The notes below the pieces were generated by a model, which searched no databases, had not been told where the DNA came from, and saw nothing but the letters and a program-made list of their open reading frames with translations. The position numbers and the translations under genes were made by a program. Source: Liolophura sinensis (Eukaryota > Mollusca > Polyplacophora > Chitonida > Chitonidae). Taken from it: a stretch of 64,000 bases of DNA. The stretch lies in the NCBI RefSeq assembly GCF_032854445.1, contig NC_088300.1, positions 23,043,608 through 23,107,607 on the forward strand. Direction: 5' to 3'. Within the stretch, counting starts at the first letter, position 1. Each line of letters starts with the position of its first letter. Positions 22,624-34,690 of the stretch are shown here, piece after piece.

Positions 22624-25479
22624 GTGAGTGACCTATTAATGGGCGTAAGTAAAGCCCTTTTATCCAGTATCCCACGGAAGTTCAGCCAGTAAATACGCCA
22701 AAAGATATAGGTCACATTCGCCCCGTGAATAGGGAAACTAAGATCAATGCAGACTATGTAGAGAAAGCATTAGTCATATATGGATCTTTATTCAATGGGG
22801 TAGGAAAATAAACATTTGGCATGTCATCGGTATGCAGAGAAATTCATGCTAGTTCATTTGTCTCTGTCTCTGTATTAAGATTCTCAATACATCTTCACCA
22901 GGTATTGATGAAAATATCAAGTATTTGAAAAGAAACTTATTCTTCGGTGGGGTCGTCAGAATAGCCATCATAGTGACGAGGTCCGTCTTTAGAGAGTTCA
23001 GGTAGCATAGGGTTCATCGGAATGCATAACTGATAAACCTTTCGATAAGATACACTGGCTTTTGGGACCAGTTCCACATAGGTAAGTAAGTGTACGCATG
23101 CGCAGAACAGTTGTGGTAAAACCAGCCGTGAGTGAAAATAACAACGGGGTTAGTTAAAAGCCGTATTCATTAGGAAGAACGATTGATTTGACATGCGCTT
23201 GACGCCATTTGATTTGGTTTGTGCTTGGATCGATTGGCGGTGATGTTTTGAACAGTGGGCATATAGACTGCTGTGGTGAACAATATCGCTGAGTGCCATT
23301 CACTGTTCGCCTGTGGTCATTTGGTATTCGATAAAAAACTGCTTTCTTGATGAAAATCATATAGACTCACATGTTATCTTGTCACGGTTGTTAGCCAGAT
23401 GCCGGCAAGTAGAATCTTTCTGTCAAGTCTTTGGGAGACGCCGTTAGGCTAAGTTTGAAGGACTCCACGACCAAACCGTTACACCGTCAAATAGCTGGGG
23501 TATATACCATACAAGAAGTACGCCTACGTTGTGCTTTAATTACATGAATAGATTTTGACGTGTTGTTTTGCTTCACGAAATTTCGATCGAAGACAAAGAC
23601 ACGCTGAAGTTTGAGAATCAGCCAGGTTTGTTATCAGTTCCAGTCTCTTCGCAAACGTCAGATGGTGTGCAAGCCGACTTCGAGAATGTTGTATCCAGGA
23701 AGATGCCTTCGTTTGGCAGCTCTAGCTCTCGCACTTTGTTTAACTTTGGGTAAGTAGTTTAACTGAAAATCCCTGAAAGGGATTTCTTTCACAAAAAATA
23801 ATAATAATAGCGAACAAATGAAATTCCCTTATAAAAATGAATGCAAAGCTAAGTTTTAAAAATTCTTGTTATTACGTAAAAATTCTGCCTAAAGCAATGT
23901 TTCACTGATAAACAATTCTTTTAACTCAGACGGTTAACAGAGAGATTTTCAGAAACCCAGAATTATGCTTTATGCTACACTAGTAAATCTTGAATAATCG
24001 ATAAGCACATAAACAATAATTTAATTTCGATAATGTTTAAAATTACTTTATTGAGAGTAATCCAGGGAACTTTTCACCAAGCATGAACAATGTTTACTTG
24101 ATGTCACACTGTGAAACAGTTGAGACAACAGAGATAAAAATGCGGCTGGCATTTCGTGTAAACAAATAATTTAAATCGGCTATGCGTCTTGATTCCGCAG
24201 CTCTCAATAGGATTTCATATGGCGTTTGTTATCTTAGGCAAATTGGATCGAGGTGGTTAGCATACCAGCATGGCACAATGAACCAAGAGCCTCTCACCAT
24301 TGCAGTCGCTGTGAGTTCATGTCGAGTTCAAGCTGGCTCCCTCCCTCACGTTTCACAGAGAGGGAGGGTCTGTTATCACCCTGTGGATGGTTGTGGGTTT
24401 ATATTGTTGAGTACGGGGTAAAACTCCGATAGAATAAATAAATAAATAAATAATATTTGCTGTGGTATTAAACATTGTGATATAGTATTTGTGATCACCG
24501 CGGCTGATTTCCGAGAGGAAATCAATGTAGCCCTGGGTGTGTGCCGTTCTGATAGTCACATTTATCATCAAAGTCGTTTGATTGAGTAAGTAACCTTCTT
24601 ACTCTTACCTATATGCAAATTGATTTCTTTTAATCACTTAAACCTGTGTTTAGGTATACAGGTTTACAAATCCATTTGCGTGCACATTTCATTCTTTTGA
24701 TCGTTATATATCATACTAGACAGCTGTGCACGCATTTCCTTAGAAACGGCGTTTTTTATACTTGAACCAATGAATTAAACTCAGAAACGTGTAATTCATG
24801 ATTGAGTGTATGGATTTCCGGTCAAATTGTTAAAAGGAAAATGATGGCGCTGTAAAATGTTTGTTGTTCGACAAAGACAGTTACATGGATTGCTCCTATA
24901 ATAGTAAGGTCACATATATGTTGGTGCTTAGGGATTTGTGTAATCAGATTACTGGGGCTTACCAGCTTAAACACTTGACGGTTACAATGTGAAAAACTTA
25001 ATCGCTATGTATCGTAAGAATGTGGAACATTCTCTTGAAACGGAGATGTTAAAATGTAAACATTTTGTAAAGGTTATAAAATTATACATGTTCAATGTTT
25101 CAAAGTGTGAGTGCCAACATGTTAAAATGTTACAACAAGTAATGATTGTTTGCCGGTTATAATATTGTGCTAGATTACAAGATTTTATTAGCATTTATAA
25201 TGTGGAACACACCACGTGAAAGTCTTCATTTGACATAAGATTTGACATTTGTTAAAGTACATTTTCTGGTAAATCTATAAAGTTTTATTAATTTTTAAAA
25301 CTCTACAAAGTGTTAACCTAACATTGTATTTGCGTTCTCTTCTCCAGCACTGCAAAAAATGTTGAATTTAACATTATTGAAGTTATACACATAACATTTC
25401 GGTTTAAGAGATCTCAGACCAATTTTTGAAACTTTGGCTGAACAAATTTCCAGTCGTCTTTATGCTTTTTCTACAACAG
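22624..25479. other. First intron of gene 2, with SINE-B copy and orphan exon-like stretch
   Basis: A SINE family B copy on the plus strand lies at about 24250-24452 (ending 'ggggtaaaactccgatag' plus (aaat)n). An exon-like open stretch at about 23560-23749 ends at a strong donor, ttgg|gtaagt. Its phase (2) does not fit the next lectin exon. A TATA-like 'ggtatatacc' lies at about 23499. It may be an untranslated or alternative first exon, or belong to something else. Confidence 0.4.
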
Positions 25480-25666
25480 GACAGTGCCAGCGCTTTGAAG
25501 CAGACGCTGTTACTGAGTTCACTCTTCATACAACAATGGCAACCTGGCCGGAAGCACGTAATATCTGTTCGTCTACAGGAGGAGTCTTATTAAATTTGGA
25601 AGATTCCTACAAAAGAACAATATTGCGGGATTTATTTCTTTTGCCTGACTGGGCTTCCGTGTTAAG
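25480..25666 (+). CDS. Gene 2 exon: first half of C-type-lectin-like domain
   Basis: The acceptor is acaacag and the donor ttaag|gtaacc. It enters in phase 1 and leaves in phase 2. The translation includes QCQRFEADA, ATWPEARNICSSTGGVLLNL and DWASVLR. The W.EA...C...GG.L..L pattern is typical of the first helix and Cys of C-type-lectin domains. The matching exon of gene 1 must lie left of the window. Confidence 0.85.
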
Positions 25667-26066
25667 GTAACCGTTTTTTGTTTGGAATTCAGCGTTAATA
25701 CATCATGGCCTCTGGTTACAGTGAATTCGATTCATAAAATTCCAGGTAAAACTTCTAAGCTTCTAACTTGGACTTATTAACTTCCAAGCTAAACTTACAA
25801 ACTTTCGAGTTCGACTCCAGCACCCTCTAATGCAACTGCGACATTAAGTCACCCACCAACCTCACCGTTGTCAAATTAAAATAAGAACTAAAAGAATGAG
25901 AAAAAGCTTTTTTGATAATGACCATTACTACGAATGTGTCGTCAGGAAGGCTTTTGTGCTATGCTAGTGCATATACGTACGAACAGACAAATAACGGTAG
26001 CTCTGATTTAAACTGCCTAAGGACTGAACATATTTCATATGATGTCTGATAGTGTTTCTTTTTCAG

Positions 26067-26290
26067 TCCCAATAATTATTCTGTATGGGTTGGGTTCTAT
26101 GACGTCATTCCACCTCGTCAGTTATTCACGTGGACGAATTCTTGTGAGATTCTCCATCCCACCGCTCACGGCTACAACTTCAGTAACACCTCAACTGACA
26201 TGCGCTGTGGGGCCTCGCATGGGGATACATCTATATGGCGGATAGAAAACTGTACCCAGCAGAAAATGTTTGTTTGTGAAATTCGTACTG
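26067..26290 (+). CDS. Gene 2 exon: second half of C-type-lectin-like domain
   Basis: The acceptor is tttttcag and the donor gtactg|gtgaga. The exon is 224 nt, equal to the gene 1 exon. The translation contains YSVWVGFYDVIPPRQ, LFTWTNSCEIL, TDMRCGAS, IWRIENCTQQ and KMFVCE. It is clearly paralogous to 814-1037. The open frame on this strand at 26039-26245 is another reading frame and not the product. Confidence 0.85.
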
Positions 26291-28404
26291 GTGAGAACAG
26301 CTTCATTTATTTATTTATTTGATTGGTGTTTACGCGGTACTCAAGAACTTATATGACGGCAGCCAGCAGTATTGTGTAAGGAAACCAGACGAACAACTCT
26401 ATTTTCATATGTATGTATCAATAGAATGTGATTTTAGCTGACAAAGTTCATGTATTGGTAGAAAAGAGGCAACACTGATCAACCATAGGATAAAACGGAA
26501 TTAGTATTGCTTCACTATATGCTGGAATCCCATAACAGTTTCTAAACAGTTAACAAATGACATAAAATGTCATGTGAAAAAAAACTTAGCATTCGTACCA
26601 ATAAAACTACTGAGCGATCATCTGTGAGGCAAACTTTAAGTCCAGCTAGATCCGAACACAATAATACTTTTTTGCGATATACATATTTAAACATACTAGT
26701 ATTTAAGTTTCCCCTGACTCAAGTGACATATGCTTGAGTATGGCGTAAAACACCAATCAAAATCAAAGAAAACTGTAGAAAATAAGTCTATTATTTCTAG
26801 AGTGTCTCACAAGCCTTATTGAAATATTTCAATGCACCCATATGGGTGCACTGATTCAGTTTAGCGTCACTTACGTCACAGGTTTATACCCAGAAGGAAA
26901 TATCTTATCTTTTGCGTTAAGCACTGATTTGAAGAACATAGTCCATGCGACCTTTGCTACTTACCCAGTTCTAAGAACATAGGGTCGAGAGCAGGTTATC
27001 GCCATTGCTTTTCTGCCGCTGTTTCAAAGGCTGAGATATTCTCTAGGCAGAGGCCATGAATTCAAAAGTCAATGACTTTAGAATTCCCCGTCAGAAGCAT
27101 TAATATACTGTGATATGCCAGGAAAATGTGTCTCGTTTTCGCAGGGAGGAATCCTTTCCAGCGTTGACAGATGTTGAGGAAATTTGAAATGAGAGATCTT
27201 TCGCATCACGTTGGCAATATAGCAATGACATTGTTATACCGTAAAATTCCACGTTTCTTGCTTTGTTTATGCATAACCGACTTAGCTGAATGAACCTGAT
27301 ATCGATCATACTGTTATAGTGAACGATTTCCCATATCCTTGATCCGTAAATATCTCACTGGATTTTGAGACTTGCCGATAGTTGATAAGAAAGCTACCTC
27401 GGAAGCAATGGTGGTGTACTTGACCCTATACATCAATCGAGTGAATCGCCTGAACTATGAAGTACAGTGAGACTTGTTAGCTTCCTTTAGGATATTACGC
27501 ATTACATCCAGTTTTCCGATGGAATATGAAATTCGTGGACAAGAATTGTACTTTTAGGACGTTATAGAACTGAATCCGGGATGATTAGTCAAGAAAACCT
27601 AGGTAATTTTCTAGTTCTAGTATTATTTCACGTGCTACATACAATTCAGACCAAATAAAAAACCAGTTGATATACGTTATGTATATATGACGTAACAAAG
27701 TCAAAAATATTAGCTTTAGAAATCTAATATGGCTGTTTTCACGTCATACCTTTCCACATGCGATGGAGGTCATTTTCATGGGTGCAGAAAACCGGTATGC
27801 CAGCTCCTTTGGCAAGTTACGGACGATCATTTCCTCATGCCTTTGAAGACATTGGAAAAAGTATTGGTTCATATGTTTTCCTTTCTTTATTTTGCTTATC
27901 TTTTTTTCTCAGCCACGTCATTTAGCATTATTAAATTTTGCTTGAACAGTCTACGATTATTAGACCCCTTCGGTGGCCAAATTGTTAGAGCGTACGCATC
28001 GACGTCGGGAGACCCGGGTCAAAAACGGGAGGCCCGGGTCAAACCGGGTCGGCTCTTACCAAAGACTTGAAGGAATGGTACTTGATGCTGCCTCGCTTGG
28101 TGCTCAGCACTAAGATGTTAAAGCAAGGAAACATGACTGGTGGGCGTGATCTCGCCCTGCCACAAGAAGACACAGTGAATGTACACACACCTTATGACCC
28201 CACGTTGCCAAAGGACTGAAAAATTGTTAGGTACAACGTTAAAGCCTAAGCTTTCATTCATTTATTCTGCTATTATTATACTAATAAAAATTCATTTATT
28301 TTTTCCCCCAACATTCATCTTTTTGTTTTTCTGCCTAAGAAATTAAATTCCGTCTGAAGACTCCATGATTATTGTAACTGTAAAGTTTGTCGATTTGATT
28401 TCAG
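26291..28404. other. Intron of gene 2 with three SINE copies
   Basis: Minus-strand SINE family B lies at about 26308-26395 and a plus-strand fragment at about 26705-26770. SINE family A (second subfamily) is annotated separately at 27964-28255. No other exon was recognised. Confidence 0.55.
27964..28255 (+). mobile_element. SINE family A, second subfamily
   Basis: The head 'ccccttcggtggccaaattg' then 'ttagagcgtacgc' has an internal duplication of the box B area ('gacccgggtc' / 'ggcccgggtc' / 'aaccgggtcgg'). The tail is 'ggactgaaaaattgttagg' and 'tacaacgttaaagcc'. Confidence 0.75.
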
Positions 28405-28653
28405 ATTTACCGTGTAACTATACCATCGTGAACAACAGATTCATTCTCGACGGAGACCCCTTGCAGAATCCAAATGGTACGACTACACCTGAGTACTGCA
28501 ACTCTCTTTGTCTGCCAAACCCTCTGTGCTGGGCATCATACCTGGCATCGATTGTGAAACAAGGGTGTATATTTTACCTGGCCCCTGACCCGTCCGGCTT
28601 GCACGGAAGGTTCTCGTTTGGGAGGAAGTTATACGTTAAGGACTGTATCCAGG
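28405..28653 (+). CDS. Gene 2 exon: Cys-rich PAN/apple-like module
   Basis: The acceptor is gatttcag and the donor ccagg|gtatgt. The exon is 249 nt, identical in length to gene 1's exon, and phase 1 at both ends. Key residues are PCNYTIV, EYCNSLCLPNPLCWASYL, QGCIFYL and KDCIQ. This is the same six-Cys pattern with a CWA core. Confidence 0.85.
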
Positions 28654-29703
28654 GTATGTATAAAACATTACTGTTTTGTCTTTCAGGACGACATAATAAA
28701 AACCATGGCTAGTCTGAGAACATAAAGTTAAAGAAAGCTAAAATATGCAGCAAGGTTCATCATACAGAAAACTGAAAACTATGCGTAAAAATACTTTCAA
28801 TACTTTCTCCAGGGCTTCCAGTAAGGGATACGTAAAACAGTTCCTAGCTCTAAGATAGGCTGATAACTGACGTTCTAGCATTGTACACGATTTGAATACT
28901 GATTTCACTTAGTCGCCTATAATATATACCGTGCGCCGTTCCAACATCATTGAAAACTGTTGACAGCTTCTCTTTGCATGATTCCGTCCTATTTTCGAAC
29001 TTTATATACTTTCTAAGTTCTTTGGTTATTTGTGTTATATATCGTTTTGGGAATTGACCTTGCGTTCATTGACCTGGAACGCTGGTATACGAATGTCTGT
29101 ATCGACACATAAATTCTACATTAGCCGCCTTAAATCGTTACATTCATAAATCGGAAACTCAATCGTGTCGCCTGTCGCTGTCGTCAAAATGTTGTCAAAA
29201 ACAAATGTCTCGTGATTTTACAGCAATTCTGAATTCATATCACATCAGTAATTAAGGCTATAACGTCTCAATACAAATATAACTGACGCATCCACTCGGA
29301 CACCATCCGAACTTATCTAACGGCTATATTTGGATGACGTGACTCAGTTGCTGATGTTCATTCGACTGCTCTTCCGAAAGTTAGGATTATCTTTTTTGTA
29401 AAGATAATAATTGCTCATAGTTCCTCCTGTTCATTATTTAAAAGAAAAAAATAATTAAAAGGCTAACAAGTTGACAATCGCCCTTTTTGATACTGTAATC
29501 TTCTTGATCTCAATCCAAGACGACGCCGGGCGCAAACAACTCGTATCGAAGATGGCAGTTAGCAAGGATTGGCGTGGTGTCGATGCGTCAGATACAAAGG
29601 AACACCCGAAAAAAAAACCGAGTTTCAGGTTAGAACATGGAAGAATACAGAACTGTATTTCTGAAAAGATAATCTGAGAAGAATGGAACTGATCTCAGGT
29701 CCA

Positions 29704-29788
29704 GGTTTATTTATTTATTTCATTAGTGTTTTAGGCCATACTCAAGAACATTTCACTTATACGACGGCGACCAACATTATGGTGGGGG
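29704..29788 (-). mobile_element. SINE family B, 5'-truncated
   Basis: It starts '(ttta)n tttcattagtgtttt' and ends 'acgacggcgaccaacatta' followed by 'tggtggg'. It is flanked by 'ctcaggtcc' (from 29694) and 'ctcaggtct' (from 29789), a likely target duplication. It abuts the 104-bp array. Confidence 0.8.
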
Positions 29789-29799
29789 CTCAGGTCTGG

Positions 29800-31775
29800 G
29801 TTGTTCCATGCCAATATTATGCCGACGATTGAAGTATTGTAAATCCCAAACTGTCGTCCATGTGCTACGTAGGGTGTTCCATGATTATCGTTCCCAGGGT
29901 TAGTGACACCTCTGCCCGTGGAAAATAGTGAGGGCCTCAAGCTTCGTATCGTACATCCCAATCTGTAGTCCATGTGCTACTTCGGGTGTTCCATACTAAC
30001 CATTCCATAAGACCTCTGCCCGCAGAAAGTAGTAAGGGCCTTAAGCTTCGTATCGTACACCCCAAACTGTCGTCCATGTGCTACGTCCGGTGTTCCATAC
30101 TAACCATTCCATAAGACGTCTACCCTGGGAAAATGGTAAGGGCTTTAAGCTTCGTATCGTACACCCACAACTGTCGTCCATATGCTATGTCGGGTGTTCC
30201 ATACTAACCATTCCATAAGACGTCTACCCGCGGAAAAATGGTAAGGGCTTTAAGCTTCGTATCATACACCCCAATCTGTCGTCCATGTGCTATGTCGGGT
30301 GTTCCATGCTAATCATTCCATGAGACCTCTGCCGGTGGAAAATAGTAAAGGCCTTAATCTTCGTATCGTACATCCCAATCTGTAGTCCATATGCTACGTC
30401 AGGTGTTCCATACTAACCATTCCATAAGACGTCTACCCTGGGAAAATGGTAAGGGCTTTAAGCTTCGTATCGTACTTACCAAACTGTGCTACGTCGGGTG
30501 TTCCATGCTAACCATTCCATAAGACGTCTACCCTGGGAAAATGGTAAGGGCTTTAAGCTTCGTATCGTACACCCACAACTGTCGTCCATATGCTATGTCG
30601 GGTGTTCCATACTAACCATTCCATAAGACGTCTACCCGCGGAAAAATGGTAAGGGCTTTAAGCTTCGTATCATACACCCCAATCTGTCGTCCATGTGCTA
30701 TGTCGGGTGTTCCATGCTAATCATTCCATGAGACCTCTGCCGGTGGAAAATAGTAAAGGCCTTAATCTTCGTATCGTACATCCCAATCTGTAGTCCATAT
30801 GCTACGTCAGGTGTTCCATACTAACCATTCCATAAGACGTCTACCTGGGAAAATGGTAAGGGCTTTAAGCTTCGTATCGTACATACCAAACTGTGCTACG
30901 TCGGGTGTTCCATGCTAACCATTCCATAAGACCTCTGCCCGCAGAAAGTAGTAAGGGCCTTAATCTTCGTATCGAACATCCCAATCTGTCGTCCATGTAC
31001 TACGTCGGGTGTTCCATACTAACCATTCCATGAGACCTCTGCCGGTGGAAAATAGTAAGGGCCTTAATCTCCGTATCGTACATCCCAATCTGTAGTCCAT
31101 ATGCTATGTCGGGTGTTCCATACTAATCATTCCATAAGACGTCTACCCGCGGAAAAATGGTTAGGGCCTTAGGCTTCGTATCGTACACCCCCAAACTGTC
31201 GTCCATGTGCATGTCGGGTGTTCCGTATTAACCATTCCATAAGACCTCTGCCCGTGGAAAATAGTAAGGGCCTTTAGTTTTGAATCGTACACCCCAAACT
31301 CTCGTCCATATGCTACGTCAGGTGCTCCATACTAACTATTCCATAAGACCTCTGCCTATCGAAAGTGGTAAAGACCTTAAGACCTTCTTGTACACCCAAA
31401 ATTGTCGTTGGGCCTTAAGCTTCGTACGGTACGTCCTAATCTGTCGTCCATATGCTACGTAGGGTGTTCCATACTTAACCATTCCATGAGACCTCTGCCG
31501 GCGGGAAAATGGTAAGGGCCTCAAGCTTCGTATCGCACATCCAAACCGTCGTCCAGATGCTACGTCAGGTGTTCCATACTAACCATTCCATAAGACTTCT
31601 GCCAGCGGAAAATAGTAGGGCCTCAAGCTTCGTATTGTACATCCTAAACTGTAGTTCATATGCTACGTCAGGTGTTCCATACTAACCATTCCATACTATC
31701 CATTCCATAAGACCTCTGCCCATCGAAAGTGTTAAAGACCTTAAGACCTTCTTCTACACCCAAAATTGTCGTTCC
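29800..31775. repeat. 104-bp satellite-like array with 408-bp higher-order repeat
   Basis: About 19 units of 104-105 bp contain 'aagcttcgtatcgtacacc', 'tgtcgtccatatgctacgtc', 'ggtgttccatactaaccatt' and 'ccataagac'. A four-unit block repeats almost exactly at 30119 and 30527 (offset 408 bp), including a shortened third variant ('aaactgtgctacgtcgg'). The right end degenerates from about 31370. Confidence 0.95.
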
Positions 31776-32512
31776 TTGGTTGCCTCTCGTCAACATCTCG
31801 AAAATTTTCTGGGCTCACTTATGTTGTAACATCTGATAAAGACTTCTTTTCCCGCAAAGCCATGTACTTGTTTTCCTTGCCAAGACAAGGAAACCTGAGT
31901 ACAAGGGGTAAAGCACCACACTTTAGTGACAAACTTTCCCATGTGTGACGTACATAAATACGTACCATATATGAGGCATATATAAGGGAGTCGTGGTCTT
32001 CAAACAAACGTAAGACTGTACGAAGGCCTCACGAGAGGCGTCCACCGCTTACTGTCACCAAGGTCCTCGCAAAAAGGCGATTGGTGTTTGACGGCGTGCT
32101 TACGAATTCAGTTTTCACTGATGTGACGGCGGTCAAGGAAATGGATGGAGCAAACCGGTGTGCTTGGAGTAAACCACCAACAACCGCGAGGTTCCTAACA
32201 AATCTCTTGACTGAAAGCAACGATCGAAATAGCGAGATAATAAACACATGAAAGTAGAAAACAAGCGAAGAAATATCTATCTAAGCTTAATGTTCATTCA
32301 CAAAATGAATGAAGAGTACGACTTTGCTGGCAATGAGACATTGGCAAAGATGTACAAGACAGAGCAGTAATGGCAATAAGAAACCCGCGCAGCACGGCAA
32401 CTCTGCACGACAGGTACCCTCTTTGTGTCCTTCAACAGTTTGCGTGCGAGCACATGTGCCTTTGACAAAACGTTTGCTATAATTAAGGATTCATATTTTG
32501 GTTTCATTTCAG

Positions 32513-33282
32513 ATCATGTCGTGTCTAATGCGAACGCTAATAGCCACGTCACGTCTTTCCCGGAAGAGTGTCTGGAAGTGTACAATGTGACAGCAACGGA
32601 TAATCCGGCCACCTCCACTGCTTCGTCCACACCAATCTCTACAACAACAACAGGACAGTCCACCACAACTGCAGCCAACGCCATGCTATTAACGACAAGC
32701 CTTCCCCTGAGTTCAGTCAGGACGGCATTCACTACAGATGCCTCTACGTCAAAGCTTTTGACGGACCCATCGACTACCAAAACTCTTTCTTCAGAAGATC
32801 CCGCTGAAAAGCTGTTTTCAACAATAGACCTACAACAGATACTTTCAACTATACAGACGAGTTTTTCTTCAACACGGCCAAGAATACCTGATACGGGAAG
32901 CGGCAAAAAAGACTGTAATATTACTTCTAGCACTGGTGGAATTTTGGACAATTCTTTAGGATCAACCGCTACTGGGATTAAGGCATGGATTGACTGTCCC
33001 TGTCCATGTGATGCAAACACTGGTTTTCTGAACTTGACGGATGCAGAAAAGCAGTTGTTTTTACACGAACTACTGGAATCGTTGACGGTGAACAAATCTG
33101 CTCTCTCCTCCACCAGACGTCGGCTGACGAGCGCCAACGACAAGCGCCCGTCGGCGCGCTATATTGGTGGCTTCGGTATTGCCATGATGTGTATTGTCGG
33201 CTGTGTCATACTCGCCATGGACTTTGACCGTTTCATACAGTTTATTTACGATAAGCACAAGTGGGCTACAAAGCGAGGCTAG
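32513..33282 (+). CDS. Gene 2 last exon: Ser/Thr stalk, CxCxC, SLTVNK block, TM
   Basis: The acceptor is catttcag. Two bases complete the codon and the stop is TAG at 33280-33282. The exon encodes a stalk dense in Ser/Thr, then DCPCPCD, LTDAEKQLFLHELLE, SLTVNKSALSSTRRRLTSA, DKRPSARYIGG, a hydrophobic helix (about 33160-33230) and a short tail (DFDRFIQF...KWATKRG). The tail block aligns residue by residue with genes 1 and 3. The 209-codon antisense frame is a codon-bias shadow. Confidence 0.88.
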
Positions 33283-33474
33283 ACAGTTATTTTGCCATCA
33301 GGATGGTTGTCAATGTGACTGACATTCACCAGGTTTGCGAGTTACACTGGTTATGTATGCTGATATATGGTGCGAGAAGACATGTAATCGTGAGTCAAGG
33401 ACCCATTCTGTGAAGCAATTTTAAATGTATTGGTACGTAATGAAGTTACAAAATATAAACGGAGCGTCAGCCTT

Positions 33475-34690
33475 ACATTTACTGCAGTTTCTGTATTTGC
33501 CTGGATTATCCAAACTAGCAAGCATCCAGGCAAAGAACTACACTAAACAAATTAATGTATTCTTTTTTTAACAGCAATTCTGTTGTCTAAGTGATGCTAG
33601 AATGTATTCTGTTTTATTTTAAACGTACTGATTCATAGTGAAGTTACAAAATCTAGACGGAGTGTCAATCTTACAGCAGTTTCCAAGACGATTGAGATAA
33701 AGAGAGTTTGTAGTTGGATTAAATATGAAAGCTAGTTCCACTAAGAAAAAAAAAATGGACAGCGCGAGTAGTGCACGTGACTATGGACTGCGGGGACCAT
33801 TCAAAGCCAATGTGACAGATTGTGCGGGATTTATTTGCTTCTTTGCTTTGGTCTATAAGTTTACTGGATGCAGACTTCGTGGGTACAGCATATTCGTGAC
33901 TGGATCAAAGTTTTCAGTTTCCACATTAGTCACTTTATAGACGCGAACTATTACACACCGCACGAAAGCTGGTTTATTCTATGATCAAAGATAGCATAAA
34001 GCTTCTTAGCCTGCATATACAGGCCACGAGATCTGCACAGTATTTCTAAATGCTCGCGTCAATGACCTAGTGCATGGCCAGTAGCAATCTTACGTTTTCT
34101 ACAAGGGCTTTCATTGTTTTTGGGACAAAGTGATTTGAGACTAGGGGAATAACACCAAATGTGCACGGTGAACATGAACTGCCTGTCCAAAGTAACTGGT
34201 GTTCAGGCAAAGAACTACACACAAGAAATTAATCTGTTAATTTTAACAGAAAGTCTGTGTTCTGAGTGATGCTAGAATGTATTTTCTTTTTGTAACACCA
34301 TATTCTGTCATATTCAACTCAATATCCTGCTAGTCTAATGAGTCTTCACGTTGAAAAATAGAAAAAAAGTGTGTTATATTTAACAGAACAATCTGCTGCA
34401 ATAACAGACTACATTCCACCATCATCCAGACAACAGACTTTCCGTTAATATTAAAATATTATGTTTTGAGTGTAGTAAACATTAGTTCCAAGAGGAAAAA
34501 CTGGACAACTCGACAGCCCGTCGCGGAATGAGAACGGAGGAAAGGAGTATTCTGGATTCATTTACTTCATTCATTTCGTTTCAGATTATGTGGATACAGC
34601 ATTTTTGTGGTTGGCTCAAAGTTTGCAGCGTCAGAGTTAGTGTTTTGGTAGATGTGAGCTATTAAAGAAAGTAAACTTTTCAGTTCTTCG
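33475..34690 (+). repeat. Ancient tandem duplication with coding-like relics
   Basis: Segments at 33475-33960 and about 34190-34680 match in order ('caggcaaagaactacac', 'gtgatgctagaatgtatt', 'agttcca.', 'gg.tacagcat'). Both keep a short frame ending at a stop: GYSIFVTGSKFSVSTLVTL and GYSIFVVGSKFAASELVFW. The second follows an acceptor-like tttcgtttcag. The protein similarity across diverged DNA suggests the last exon of a lost gene. I cannot name the family. Confidence 0.5.

Larger units (their letters stand above)
28654..32512. other. Last intron of gene 2
   Basis: It contains a truncated SINE at 29704-29788, the 104-bp array (annotated separately), and a worn minus-strand SINE family B copy at about 32075-32215 ('gattggtgtttgacggcgt', 'caaccgcgaggttcct'). 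About 28660-29690 has no recognised feature. Confidence 0.55.
22443..33282 (+). other. Gene 2: C-type-lectin-like / PAN-like / Ser-Thr stalk / TM receptor
   Basis: The model joins 22443-22623 (tentative), 25480-25666, 26067-26290, 28405-28653 and 32513-33282. The total is 1611 nt, an intact frame of 536 residues. Intron phases are 1-2-1-1, as in gene 3. The architecture is a signal-like N-terminus, a C-type-lectin-like domain over two exons, a Cys-rich PAN/apple-like exon, a Ser/Thr-rich stalk, a CPCPC cluster, SLTVNKSALSSTRRR, one membrane helix and a short tail. A single-pass surface receptor or adhesion protein is inferred. Canonical calcium-site motifs are not seen. It lies downstream of gene 1 on the same strand, which suggests tandem duplication. 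The weak point is exon 1; the other four exons are strongly supported by homology to genes 1 and 3. Confidence 0.8.

Noticed and set aside
26039-26245. 68-codon plus frame over the gene 2 lectin exon
   Set aside because: The true frame is offset; it gives VWVGFYD...MFVCE and joins in phase with its neighbours.
32514-33143. 209-codon antisense frame over the gene 2 stalk
   Set aside because: Same codon-bias effect as in gene 1; no homology to any domain.
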